The position numbers and the translations under genes were made by a program. A stretch of DNA of 64,000 nt, from the NCBI GenBank assembly GCA_963556495.2, contig OY747711.1, positions 39,373,914 through 39,437,913 of the forward strand, given 5' to 3'. This document shows, one piece after another, positions 35,539-47,714 of the stretch. Numbering within the stretch: the first letter of the stretch is position 1; the number at the start of each line of letters is the position of its first letter. The stretch is from Valencia hispanica. Taxonomy: Eukaryota > Chordata > Actinopteri > Cyprinodontiformes > Valenciidae. The notes below the pieces were generated by a model, which saw nothing but the letters and a program-made list of their open reading frames with translations, was not told the DNA's origin and searched no databases.

Positions 35539-38229
35539 TTATTTATCTTGATTTAATAATCTCAATCTGAAAACGGAAAATGTCTCCGGGGTACACAAGT
35601 ATGGTAGAGAAAGCACTATCTGCAATGACAAATCACCTTTGGCCATGCAGTAATGTGTGAACTGATAATATCTTACTTGTTCCTGCAAGTTAGAGGGATG
35701 GTATGTGTTAAAACTCTTGTTAGCAGCCTCTCTCCTTCTCTTGTCTTGGTCACTGACAAGACACCAGTTTCTGTGAACAGGTCAGATTTTTGACAGTTTT
35801 AGCATGGACACAAAGAAATCTACCTTTGTCCCTTAAACGCTCATGTTAAGCTAAATTAAGATCTTTTTGCAAGAGTATTAACTAAACAAAAAACCTGTGA
35901 GTACTTTGAAATCTAAATAAAATCTTTATATTCACACATGACCGAACATGTGATGCATTTACTTTTGTTTTGGGTTTTGTCAGGCAGTATAGTTCAGTAT
36001 AGCTTCAACTTTAAATTTTGGTCCCATATTTTCTTCAAGCTAGAGGCAAGGTCCAGGAAATCGTTTTGAAACTGATGTTGGTTTAGCTGAGAAAAAGCTT
36101 AAGTTTAAAAGCCTTTCTCAGCAGGATAACAGTCTTGCTGCTGCCACCTAGGGTGAAGCATATGAGGCTCAAAAAGAAACATTTTTACTAATTTAGTGCT
36201 AAAATCTGACCACGTGATGTTATTTCTGACATGTTTACAAGGTATTATTTTGATTTAAATCCTGGCCCCTTTTCCTTTTTCAGATGTACGTGCTGAAGCA
36301 CATGTTTCTCTTCCTTACCTTGCATTCATGTGGCAAATGAGTGTGAAAAAGAGAGAGTGAAATCTTCCCTTCTAGCTAATGCAGAGCTTATCCCTTCTTT
36401 GATATCACTTTAAACAAATATGCAGATTTACACAACACACACATTCACACAGCAATTATACTCAGATCCTGGATGAAACCCGACTACTGATTACCACCCC
36501 AGCGTACTTACGTGTCAATATACAGATATGAATCTGCACAAATTCGCAAAAGCTTATTTTTTCTCTTGCTTTTAACATTGAGCTGTTTTTTTCATATTTT
36601 GCTTCCTACGGTAAATAGAATATTGCAGTATTTTTTTTCTAAATATATTTGCATCTTCTTTACCTCTTTTATGAACAGTTTGTGTAGCAAGTATTTAGTA
36701 ATTATTACAATATAATGTTTAAAAAAAAGCTAGCATAACTCAAAGACAAATACAAATATTGTAAAGGTTTGTGACATATATTTTAAGGCTACTGTAAAAA
36801 CCACATTCACTTTTTTTACCTCCAATTTCTGTTTCTTATTCCATTAACAGTATCCTGTTCATAACCAATTAGAACCGGTTTGATAAGGTAAAAAAAATCC
36901 AGTAAACTTCAATTTTCTGTATCGTGCTGTTAGAATTAGTCCAACAAAACCCCAGAACAGGTTTTCTGCGATGAATTTTTAATCTGCAAACTCAAATTCC
37001 TAATGGAATATATTGTGTTATTCTCTTTTTAATAATCCTACATTTTCTCATCACTCTTCTTTCCCTAACAATCAGTTACACATTTTTTGTAATTTATTTG
37101 CCTCTTCCTCATCATCTCTCCTCTTTGCCTGCTTTTTCAGCTCTATGTATCTTTTCTCTCTTCCTTTCACTTTCTTTTTTGTTATTCTGTACAACACGAA
37201 CTACAAAAAGATAATCTGGAGAGCGAAATGGCTGCTGTTCTGTGTGTATGTGTAATCATAGGTTTTTCCTTTCCGAGAAGCAGACAAATAATCGCATGTT
37301 TGCATGCGTGTTGTGTTAAAACCTCTGCCTCTTCTCTCTGTATGTTTTAGGATTGTATTATTTTAAACCATGTGTAACCTTGCTATACTTTAGATGAAAC
37401 AGTTTGTAGCTCCTGTGGCTGTCGTCCATCAAAGCTCCACCTTCCTTGCCTCCGGAGTATGTGTGTGCCTTATGACAAATGCACTTTATTGCAGCTTTAA
37501 GGTAGGGGAGCACTAGAAGCGAAGGGTGCATTTGTCTGTTTCCTGGTGCATGTCTGTAAATTGACTCAGACAGGTGGTGTTTTCCTTCAAATACAATGTG
37601 GTGTTTTATTTATTTTATGAATTAACAAATATCTTTCATGTACTCTTTGGAGCACTGGGTTACTTTCACAATCAAATCCGGCCTAAGCATGATTTTCACA
37701 TGATTACCTATGAGTTACCACTTCCAGTTGTGAGATTAGCATGCAGAAAGCTCTATAGCAAACACTGTTTGTCACATATAAATTAAGGGTTTGCATCTAT
37801 ACAGCTCTTTTTAATTCCAGTATGAATGAACAAATATAGGAACAAATATAGAAGTTGAAACAAACATCATTTTTTTGGTAATTCACAATTTGTGTTGATT
37901 CTCTTTAAATGCTTCTTGTAATTTCTAAGATTGGAATCATGAATCTGCTTTGTTTAAGTTTCTGTTTTAGCCAACCAATTGTATGCATCATGGTTGTAGT
38001 TTAACGGATCCAAATGATTATGAACAAAACTTGGGTGAATTTAATGAAATGAGGAATATACTGGAGCCATTGCTGGACATGAAATGAGGAAGCAAAGGGT
38101 AACAAATGGATCCAGTAACAAACAATGAAAATCTAGAAGTTTAAATACTGAAGACTGTATGATTGCTGACAAGATGCAGGTGGTTGATTACAAACCGTGT
38201 CGCCAGTCCAATCGCATGCCACTGTATTA
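35539..38229. other. No recognised feature
   Basis: AT-rich sequence with pyrimidine tracts (for example 37020-37180). Nothing supportable. Confidence 0.5.
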
Positions 38230-38370
38230 TCCATCCATCCATCCATCCATCCATCCATCCATCCATCCATCCATCCATTTTCTGTACCTGTCATTCCTAT
38301 GCATGAGACAAGAGGCGGGGTACACCCTGGACAGGTCGCCAGTCCATTGCAGGCCACTGTATTATGTGTA
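38230..38370 (-). repeat. (ATCC)n microsatellite and attached dispersed repeat tail
   Basis: Twelve CCAT/ATCC units (38230-38278) are followed by GAGGCGGGGTACACCCTGGA and CAGGTCGCCAGTCCATTGCA. That is the minus-strand tail of the same repeat family as at 10886. The microsatellite is an expansion of the family's own 3' tract. Confidence 0.9.
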
Positions 38371-39732
38371 TTGTATTTTCTTCTCTGCCAGATTGTTGTG
38401 CATGTCACAGCAACACCTTCCTGAATCTGCACCTGCTCTGCTGACTTTTGGATATATTACTTTCCCAGCTCGCTGGGTTTTCTATTTGGATTCCTGCTGG
38501 TCAGTACCTCCTTCAAGCTTCCTGTATTTATCGGCTGAATCTGAATTCTTTTGTGTCTTCCAACCTTTCATTGCCTTCTGACAGACAGTTGGTCAGACTG
38601 TTCCCCATGAGATAAAGAATTCACTTTGAGGGTCCAGCTCCCCAACCAAACTCAGTTTCATAACCGGTGTGTGAAACAGAGCGGAAATTACTGGGCAAAA
38701 AGATTTAGAGACACTTTACAAACACAAACAAGTAATGTATTTAAACGAGAAAATGTAAGAAAAACTGACAGTAACAGCTACCAGCAGAATGTTTGTAACA
38801 ATGAATATTAATATAAAGTTACATTGTCAATTTGAGTATTAAGTATGTAACAGAGAAATATCCCATCGACCTAATTTATGTTCCACATTTATAAAATACT
38901 AGTCATAGTGATGCAGGTGAGTTGGTTTTCTGAGAAATTCTGCTTAATAGTTTTATCTAATTTGTAAATGATTTTTCTTTCTAAAGATGATGGACAGGCA
39001 CAGAAAAAATATTCTTCTCTTAGAGGGTATCTACGAAATAAAGCTGTTTTGGCATACCACAAAATAGAAATCTGGATCACAGAAGAGTAGTGTCAGCTTT
39101 TAGTTGGCTTTGCTTTACCTGACACGACAAAAATAGTCAGAAGATAAATCTGTTCATAGTGGCATCCACTCAGCTTCTAGTGTGCCTGAATTTGTGCTTT
39201 CATAGAGTTATTCCTTTATTTAGCGACACTGGATACATATAAATGTGGAATACAGTACAAATCATTTATGTGTGGTTACAACTTTTGCTGAATTATATAC
39301 TTTAAATCATGCTCTCCTGTACTGAGCTTAACATGTATTATTGCTTACTGTCACTAATGTTGATCATTTGAGTTAATTGAGAGGTCCTGGTTAGATTCTA
39401 AATAAAAAATCCTGGCAGGACTAACACTTAATCCTGGAGGATGAGAGGAAAAGAGAAAGTCACAATGTCTTCTATCTTTGAAAGTGCCTTTGCTACAGTG
39501 CATTCTGGTTTCACTTCTCATTTTTATTTTGTTTCTGCCCTCATAATTGTTTTGACTGTTTTGTGCGCCATTGCAATCCAAGGCAGGCTTTATACTAATA
39601 AATGGAGATATGGACTAAAATGTAGTCACACCAAATATGTGGCATTTGTTGTGATGTTTTGCTGTGAATCCATTTTTGCAAAAAAAATAAAAAAATTTAA
39701 ATCTATGCTCTAAAATATAAATAAAATAAATA
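38371..39732. other. Mostly unassigned
   Basis: 38390-38620 (for example GAATCTGCACCTGCTCTGC) resembles the non-coding end of a fish retroelement, but I cannot name it. The rest is AT-rich without a supportable gene. Confidence 0.35.
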
Positions 39733-40010
39733 CAGTGGATCCCGGGGTATTTGCGAGGGTTAGGGACCACAACCAGCCTTAAATAGCTGAAATTGGTGAA
39801 TACTTTAGAATTTTAAACACACTTATATCTGGCTACTTTATTCATTCAAGCACAAAACATACATTAATATGCATTAATGCATAGGGTGGAAACTGTCTTG
39901 TCACCCACACAGATGCTAACATTCACAGTCTTCCTTATCTCAGCTCCTGGGGGTACAGGTGAAAATTCTGTGCAGTTTGGTTTTTTAATAATGCAATCTT
40001 ATATTGTATC
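39733..40010. mobile_element. DNA transposon end (CAGTGGATCCC TIR)
   Basis: CAGTGGATCCCGGGGTATTT at 39733, then GCGAGGGTTAGGGACCACAA, is a degenerate copy of the CAGTGGACCCCCGC-type TIR seen in Tigger-like or related vertebrate elements. The right end is not found before the LINE begins. Confidence 0.5.
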
Positions 40011-40050
40011 AGCCGGTAGCAAGTATTCATAGAGCAAGAATGAACCCGGG

Positions 40051-43000
40051 TTATAGCTTCTTCCCACAAAACTCCATAGGTATATCTGAATGCAAATCCT
40101 TAGACCATGCTTCCTGCAAGTAATCTAAGGGTACAGAAGAAGTGAAACAATCTACACATTTGGATTTCAAGTGTTTAGAACCTGGAGCGAGACACAGATT
40201 TTCATAAAATAGGTGAGAAGTTGGAATAGTCTCCAAATGCTTAAACTTTTGCCTCACATAATGCCTAATCTAAAGGTAGTGAAGAAATGTGAGCTAGGAA
40301 GGTTACATTTAGCACTCAATTGGGCAAATGAGGCAAAGTAACCATCGATGTACAGGTCGGCTATAATTTTTATACCTTTCCTTCTCCAAGTAGAGAAGGT
40401 GGCATCTAACTGCCCGGCCTAAAAAAGGGGTTTTGACAGATTGGAGCATATATGGAATCTTTGGGAAGCCGATTAACCACTTTGATCTGTTTCATTATCA
40501 CAATGTATTCAACAAGGCAAAAGTGTTCTGGGTTGATGTATCTGATTTGGGACCTGAGAACAACAATGAACACAGTGATGTGTTACTATTATTGGGAGTT
40601 TCGAGCTATAACCAGAAGGGGGTGCTTTCCAGTTCCGCATCATCAGAAATACTGTGTTTCCAGTAGGTGAGAGCTCTGGAGTTAGCTGCCCAGTAGTAGT
40701 ATTTAAAATTTGGTAGGCCGAGGCCTCCTTCACCAGTTATTTGTGTACATGGGCTTTAGATATCCTATGCATTTTATACCCCCACATGAAGGGCAGTATA
40801 ATTGAATAAAATTTTTTGAAGAAAGAAGCACTTAGGTAGACGGGCAGGTTCTGAAATAGATATAAGAACCTGGGTAAACTAAGCATTTTAATTGCATTGA
40901 CCTTCCCAATCATAGTTAAAGGCAGTACCCTCCACGCCTCAATGTTTGCTTTAATTTTGTTGGATTTAAAAAGATGTTTAGAATTCCTTGTCAATATCAG
41001 TCCCTAGTAGGTAAAGTGATTGCTTACTACTCTCAAAGATAAGGTAGAGGCATGAACTTGCTTTTCCCCAAATTTATTGTATTGCTAGAAATGTGGCCAA
41101 ATGAATTCACATAATCCAAAAGGGCGGGAATAGATGTCTTGGGATTGCTAACGCAGACCAACAGATCATCAGCATATAGACTTATACATGTCTCCGTTTT
41201 GCCTATGGTGACACTCTATATAACTGGATGAGCACAAATTCCTATGGCAAGTGGCTCAAGTGCAATATCGAACAACAAAGGCGAGAGCGGGTCCCCCTGA
41301 CGCACACCTCTCTGTAACATAAAAGGTTTGGACTTGTTTCCATTTGTGAGGATAAAAGATTTGGGATCAGAATATAAAATTCTGACCCATTCGATAAAGG
41401 TATTTTTAAAACCAAATTTCTTAAGTGTTGCAAAAAGATATGGGCACTCTATTGTGTCAAAGGCTTTATGAGCATCTAGAGCTAATATGGCTGCACCACC
41501 GGCATTTTTATGATCTGTGTATTAAATGTTCAGAATCTTGCGGACATTACAATAAGAGTTTCTCCCCGGAATAAAACCCGTTTGGTCGGGATGTATGATG
41601 CTGGCTATACTCTTTCCCAGCCTTGTGGCAAAAACTTTTGTTATTATTTTAAGGTCATAATTTAATAACGCAATGGGCCTATAGTTGCCTGGATCTGTAT
41701 CATCCTTGTCATTTTTTAGAAGAACACAAACAATTTCATTGCGCAGAGTAAATGGAAGTTCTCTGTTCGTAAAAGTGTGGCGAATCATTCTTTACAGTAA
41801 GAGGATTAGTACTCTGCCGAAAGCCTTATAAAATTCAGGACCATGGCCATCAGGGCCGGGGGGCCTTTCCAGTAGCAAATGCTTTCATGGCCTCTTGTAT
41901 CTCCAATTCAAGTATTGTCCAGCGGATGGATCTAACTGTGGGAATGACAGTAAGTCGCAAAAATTGTCAAAATCTACTTGAGTAGCAGATATTTTGGAAG
42001 AGTAGATGTCAGAATAAAACTCTCTAAAGCATTGATTTATATCCTGTAAATCCGTCAGAATTTGCCCTATTTTAGACTTTATAAATGGCTCTTTTGGTCT
42101 GCTCTCCCTTTAATTGCCGTGCCAGAAGCTTATGAGGTTTTTCGCCGAGTTCAAAATGTTTTAGTTTTAGTAACATTTTGCTAACTTGTTCTGCCAATAT
42201 AGAATTGTATTCATATTGTAGCTTAAGAATGTAATTATAATCACATTGAACCTGAGGGCTTTTATAAACCTCGTCCGCAACTTTCAGTTCCCCTCAATTT
42301 CCTCCAGCCGACCTCGTTCAAGTTTGCTTTGCTTTGCCTCGTAAGAAATAATTTGCCCTCTGATATACACTTTAAGGGTTTCCCACAATGTTGAATCGTT
42401 GACCTCACCGTTGTCATTGGTCTCCAGAAATAAACAAATTTGCTCACTAATAAGCTTTTTGAAGACTGAGTCAGAGAGTAACATAGGGTTAAAACGCCAT
42501 CTGTATGCTGTCTTGGGAAGAAAGAGTTTGAGATTAGTAACAGGACTGTGATCTGACATCATAATCTTGTGATATTTACTATTGCTGATGTTAGGAATTA
42601 ATCTGGATTCCACCAAAAAACAGTTAATATACGTATAAGATTTGTGAACAAGGGAATAAAATGAGAATTCACGATCAACCGGATGCTGTAATCTCCAAAT
42701 GTCCACAATTTTGTTTCCGATCTAATTAAATTAGTCGCAGTCTGCACAGAGACAATATTTGGAGGTGGAGCTGATGAGAACCTATCAAGGTATGTATCAA
42801 GATAACAATTCAGGTCCCCTCCAACAATAATATAACTTGAATCATGATCTGGAATCAAATCAAACACTTTTCGAAAAAATATCGGGTCATCTGAGTTTGG
42901 TCCATATAAGTTAACTAAAGTCCCTGGAAAAAGACTGATAAGCCCTTTTACTATAGTGAATCGGCCATTAGAATCTGTTGTGCATGATTGAAAACCAAAA

Positions 43001-43122
43001 GGCACTAATTTACGGAAGAGAATTGCCATGCCTCTAGCCTTGGAAGTAACTGGTGAATGGTAAGCCTGAGAAATCCAGTTAAGTCTAAATTTGCTTTGTT
43101 GTGAATCTTCTACATGGGACAA
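40051..43122 (-). pseudogene. L1/Tx1-like LINE ORF2 remnant (endonuclease plus reverse transcriptase)
   Basis: A minus-strand remnant of about 3.1 kb contains both enzymatic halves of an L1-type ORF2. In order: an apurinic-type endonuclease with GGDLNCYLDTYLDR and, near 42570, SDHSPV (catalytic Asp-His); WRFNPMLL with LWETLKVYIRGQIISY; then reverse transcriptase blocks DPGNYRPIALLN with HPDQTGFIPGR, the block LQRGVRQGDPLSP read near 41310-41280, and an intact YADD at 41176-41165. The distal part LPLTMIGKVNAIKM with LPRFLYLFQ is typical of the C-terminal region. Frameshifts and stops divide it into at least six pieces. ORF1, the 5' UTR and a clear poly-A end are not seen. It would have nicked DNA and primed reverse transcription there. 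Confidence 0.88.
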
Positions 43123-43279
43123 AAAAAATTAAACTTGCAGTATGCAGTGTAAAAATGAACACTGAACATCAGTGTTTATCCTCCTTGATGACAGCTTGAT
43201 GACATAATCAAAATGTGCTATCGCGGTAGGCTGGTATAGTCAAATTCTCTACCTTTTGCCAAATTTATATAATCTCTAC
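43123..43279. other. Spacer between LINE remnants
   Basis: Short AT-rich sequence with no feature I can identify. Confidence 0.4.
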
Positions 43280-44470
43280 CTTACACCTTTTATATTGCCC
43301 ACCCACTAGTTCAGAGTCACCGGGTGACATTGTAATGTAAAACTGAGTTTCATCTGCATAGTTATGGTAACTAAACTTATGGGTTTTTATAATCTGGGCT
43401 AGCGGAAGCATGTAGATATTAAATAGGAGAGGGGTCGGGTGGAGCCCTGGGGAATCCCCACATGTGATTTTTGTTCATTCTGAGGAAAAGTTTCCTATTG
43501 AAACAAAGAAGTCCCTGTTCTTTAGGTAAGACTCAAACCAGCCAAATACTATACCAGAGAGTCCGACCCAGCTCTCCACTCGTTCCAGTAGTACATCATT
43601 ATCAACAGTGTCAAATGTTGCACTGAGGTCCAACAGAACCAGCACTGTTGTTTTACCACAGTCTGTATTAATGTGGTTGTCATTGAAAACTTTGACGAGG
43701 GCAGTCTCGGTGCTGTGGTGAGTACGGAACCAGACTGAAAAAATCAAAGCGGTTGGTCATTGTTAGGAAGCTGTAATTATTTCATCAAGGTTTTTTTTAT
43801 TTAATTCATGAAATTCAGACATTGTTTCCACATTGGTGTTGATTGATTATGACAGTGGTGGTGGGTACTGAGGTACAGAATGACCGTCTATTTGTTAGAA
43901 TCTTTTCAGTAAAAAAGCTGGCAAACTTATTGCAAGCCCTGGTGGAATTTATTTCAGTGGCTACTGTCACTGGAGGATTAGTTATTCTTTCCACTGTTGC
44001 AAATAAAGTTTGCACATTATTAATGTTTCTGTTATTGATTTCAGAAAAGAACAACTCCCTTGTATCTTTTAGAGTTGATATCTGTTAATTTTCTCTTTGT
44101 AGATCTCATAGGGAACCTGGAGTCGAGTTTTCCACCATTTTCTCTCTTTGACACTCCCTTTTTTCACTACGTACCAGTGGATCACTTGTCCATGGATACT
44201 TCATTCTACCTGAGACTACTTTCACTTTAGTTGGGGCAATGAAATCAATGTTGTCTGAGATTTTTGCAAGGAAATTATCTACCCTCTTGTTTACTGAGTT
44301 AGAGTTGGAAGCTGTGGGGGATGTGGTGGGAGGGTAAACACGTTTAAAGGTTTCATCTAAATTGTTCACTAGAAAATGCTTTTTTATAGTGGTCTCACTG
44401 TGGCTAGATAGTTTAGCAGAGATGGTACTTTCAAAGAAAATGCAGAAATAGTCAGATAACGCAATATCAA
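43280..44470 (-). pseudogene. L2-like LINE fragment, minus strand
   Basis: Frames on the minus strand give, 5' to 3', the end of the endonuclease ([13 protein letters not shown] near 44465-44430, where SDH is usual), the linker (VSGRMKYPWTSDPLVR), the pre-RT region (CNKFASFFTEKI) and the reverse transcriptase palm: FRTHHSTETALVKV, VLVLLDLSATFDTVD (motif A), then the GxPQG-like region and YADE at 43360-43349. The motif C YADD is changed to YADE, which removes one of the two metal-binding Asp residues. Frameshifts separate the pieces. It stops soon after motif C. It lies head to head with another L2-like copy that begins at about 44475. Confidence 0.85.
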
Positions 44471-44924
44471 TTGCCGAGATGTTGAATACAATTAAACATT
44501 TGCTGATAAAGACTGAAGAGTTTCAGTTAGGTTTTAGAGCTCATCATAGCACTAAAACAACACCGGTGAAGGTTACTAATGATATTCTCATGGCCTCAGA
44601 TAATGGACTTGTGACTGTTCTGGTTTTGTTAGATCTCTGTGCTGCTTTTGACACAATCCATCACAATATTCTCTTGGGGAAGGGCTTGAACATGTTCCAG
44701 GGATGCAAGTACGAGGACTAGGCTGGTTTAAATCCTATTTGTCTGACAGATTCCAGTTTGTTCATATACATGATAACTCTTTTTCACAATCGAGGGTTAC
44801 TTGTGGAGTACCACAGGGTTCTGTGCTTGGACCAAATCTTTTTACTATGTATATGCTTCAAATTATTAAAATCATTAGACAGCATTGGATACATTTTTAC
44901 AGTTATGCCAATGATAATTAACGT

Positions 44925-45590
44925 AGGGGTGGCATGTAAAATCCACTTTTGAAAGCTTTTCATCACATTCTTACGCCATTCCCTCCTTCAAAACATGCCT
45001 AAAGTGTTTCTTAGGTTAATTTATGGATGTTTGAGTAATATCTATAAACGCTCCTGGCCGCCGTGTTGAGCACTGAACGCCAGGGTCTTCCTAGGAACGC
45101 CCTAACCTCCCAGCAATGCCACTAAATTTTGATTAACGCCCACGTCTCTCCACAGGCCTCCCTCCCCCGCTCCCAGAGCACTAAAGCAGAGCGTCGTCAG
45201 CAGCAATCAGGTAGCACCTGTGGAAAGTAGTAGCTCTTGAACGAGCCACTGAACGCGCTCCAGTTCATCCAATATTTCACTTTCAGGGTCAGAGACGGGA
45301 TCAAATGCATATGCTTGTACCATGTCCTGCGAGGCCATAGTAAACCGAAAGATATACCTGTCTTCCAAAAGTCAGACACACCGATGCTACTGTACTGTAA
45401 TGCTTCGTCCCCATGCGACTGGAGAATGTTGTGATGACGTTGACGGCAGCGTTTCGAAGGGGGCATGTCCGTGACTCTTAAAGAGACATGCAGCTAATTT
45501 CAAGGCATTCAGTGCGGACATGCTGTGAGTGCAAAAATTTAAATAGGTAGTATAAATGATTTATTGAACTTACAAATCTATTTCAGGTAA
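44925..45590 (+). mobile_element. Short non-autonomous repeat, copy 1, inserted in L2-like LINE
   Basis: It begins GGGGTGGCATGTAAAATCCA right after motif C of the LINE and includes AAAACATGCCTAAAGTG with GTTTGAGTAATATCTATAAA, parallel to the second copy. A CpG-rich tail (AACGCCAGGGTCTTCCTAGG, GACGTTGACGGCAGCG) follows. It resembles an abundant fish element starting GGGTATTATGCAAAATGGAC. The right border is approximate. The two small frames (45197-45466 minus and 45237-45434 plus) are not genes. Confidence 0.6.
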
Positions 45591-46116
45591 AATTAGTGAT
45601 GTACTGGACCTCAGAATTGCTCTTTCTGCATAAGAAGGTGCCACCCCCCCATTAACTATATTTATCCATAAATCCTGATGAATCCAGTCAGTTCGGTAGA
45701 TTATAGGCATGTCTGGAAGACATAAAAACATGGATGACTCTAAACTTTTTGCTCCTAAATTCTGACAAGACAGAAGCTTACGTCTTTGGACCAGAAGCTG
45801 GATGGTATTAAATTGGCCTCCAGTAATAACGTAAAGAACTTTGGCGTTATTTTTGACCAAGACATGACATTCAAATCCCATACTATATAGGTTTCTAGGA
45901 TTTCCTTCTTTCACCTCCAGAGTATTGCTAAAATGAGAAACATCCTGTCCAGGAGTGATGCTGAGAAACTAGTCCGTGCATTTGTCACTTCAAGGCTGGA
46001 CTACTGTAATTCTATACTATCAGGAAGTCCACAAAATGTAATTAAAAGACTTCAGTTATTCAAAACGAGAGATCACATTTCTCCTGTTTTAGCTTCCCTT
46101 CATTGGCTCCTGGGGG

Positions 46117-46382
46117 GGTATTATGCAAAATGGACTTTCTGAAGCGTAATATCCTGAGAACCTCTCTTTCCCTCATTAAAAACATGCCTGAAGTGTTGCT
46201 ATGACCAATTCACTCGTGTTAGAGTAATCTTTAAGTCTCTGCTGGTAGTTCTCGGGATTGCTGAAACGCCTGCTCCCACCTATCCCCGCCTTTTCCACCC
46301 AATCTCTTCCTCTGACCTTACGTACTCAGCTGAGAGCCTCGCCCCTGCAGAGCTCCCCTGCTTCTCCTCTGATTGTTCCATA
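46117..46382 (+). mobile_element. Short non-autonomous repeat, copy 2, inserted in the same LINE
   Basis: It begins GGTATTATGCAAAATGGACT and contains AAAACATGCCTGAAGTG with GTTAGAGTAATCTTTAAG, matching copy 1 in order and orientation. It then has a CCCACCTATCCCCGCC region. It splits the LINE between the Ala-Ser-Leu-His-Trp-Leu block and the C-terminal block. Confidence 0.65.
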
Positions 46383-47714
46383 TGTTCCTAACAGAGCACT
46401 TTGCTTTCAGACTGCAGGTTTACTGGTGTTTCCTAGGATTTCTAAAAGTAGGATGGGTGGCAGATCTTTTAGTTATCAGGCTCCTCTCCTGTGGAACCAG
46501 CTCTCAGCTTTAGTCCATGAGACAGACATTGTGTCTACTTTTAAGACCAGGTTTAAAACTTTACTTTTTGATAAAGCTTATAGTTAAAGTGGCTAAGGTC
46601 ATCCTGAGCTATCTCTGTAGTTATGCTGCTATAGGCTTAGACTGCTGGAGGACAGACTGACTACTTTTCTTCACTTTTCTCTTCTACTACTCTCCAGTTG
46701 AATTATTTGCTGTTATTTGTTAACTTTGTTTTCTCTGTGTTTTTCTCTCCATAGAAGGTCCACCTGGTCTGGCATGCTGCTTAGCTGCAATGCCCTGTTG
46801 GACGGGGGGCAGTGACTGGGATGATGCTCCCAGTTACTGAACATCCCCAGTGTCCTGTTATCAACTTTTTACTTTCTTTAACATAGAAAGTTCTTTTACA
46901 TCAGTTCTTTTTGTTCTTTCTGTGTTTCTGCTGTTGAGAAGGTGTTTTCACTCTAATTTAAAGCCTATTTTAAAGGAACAGAAACACATTTAATTTATGA
47001 CCCTGGGCTCTCTGAGCTCTCATTTCACCTTCCCGCGTGCTCGTTCATTTCTGTAAAAAGGAGCAATAAGAACAACAAACAACAATTATATATTTTAACA
47101 GTGAGACGTCGTTCACTGGACTCAGTTCTAGTAACTGAGCACAGCTTTATCTCAGCATAAGGTTTTTATTTGAAACAAGAGTTAAAAAGGAAACTCCTCC
47201 CACATAGATCCTTCTTCACAGAATGGTCACAGCTTCTTCACAAAAGGCACACAGGATGTGCCACATTCCTCTTAATTATTCACGGTTTCTAAGTGTTTCC
47301 ACATGCACTACAAAATTAAACCCTCATACAACATTAACAGAATTTATATCTCTTCACTGCTCTGGCTCCTCGAACCCCCAGAGGGTCACAGCAGATGGCC
47401 GCTCGTACTGAGCCAGGTTCTGCCAGAGGTTTCTTCCTGTTAAAGGGGAGTTTTTCCTCTCCACTGTCGCTGCATGCTTGCTCAGTATGAACAATTGCTG
47501 AGGGATTGTTGTGGTTTGAGTCTGCATCAACAGGGCGCAACTCCCAGTCAGTGACTTGATGCAATTTGCAGGGATTCCTTGACTTGGAAAATAACTAAAA
47601 CTTTAATCTGATCAGAATGTTTGTATGATTGCATTGAAATGACTTTTCTTGTAAAGTGTCTTGAGATGACATCTGTTGTGAATCAGCGTTATATAAATAA
47701 ACTGAATTGAATTG

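Larger units (their letters stand above)
44479..46587 (+). pseudogene. L2-like LINE ORF2: reverse transcriptase to C terminus, interrupted
   Basis: Reverse transcriptase blocks in order: [34 protein letters not shown] (motif A), GWFKSYLSDRFQFV, CGVPQGSVLGPNLF (motif B) and YAND at 44904-44915, where motif C is normally YADD. An insertion follows immediately. The ORF resumes near 45690 with KTWMTLNFLLLNSDKTEAY (read across frames), then SDAEKLVRAFVTSRLDYCNS and RDHISPVLASLHWL. A second insertion follows, and finally QTAGLLVFPRISKSRMGG, SYQAPLLWNQL and a FKTRFKTLLFDKAYS end before the stop. The loss of a catalytic Asp, several frameshifts and two insertions mean that it is dead. It would have encoded the enzyme that copies LINE RNA at a nicked target. 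Confidence 0.85.
44475..47714 (+). mobile_element. L2-like LINE, 5'-truncated, with two internal insertions
   Basis: This plus-strand copy runs from just before the reverse transcriptase palm to a complete 3' end. The 3' UTR holds GGTTTCTTCCTGTTAAAGGG with GAGTTTTTCCTCTCCACTGT and finishes with CTTGAGATGACATCTGTTGT and a short (GAATT)n-type tail at 47693-47711, the hallmark ending of fish L2-like LINEs. Two copies of one short repeat interrupt it at about 44925-45590 and 46117-46382. The 46790-47330 part of the 3' UTR is unusual and might hold a further insertion. Confidence 0.85.

Noticed and set aside
43280..44921. Single LINE with a 5' inversion (twin priming)
   Set aside because: Both arms contain the same RT region with many differences, so two insertions fit better.
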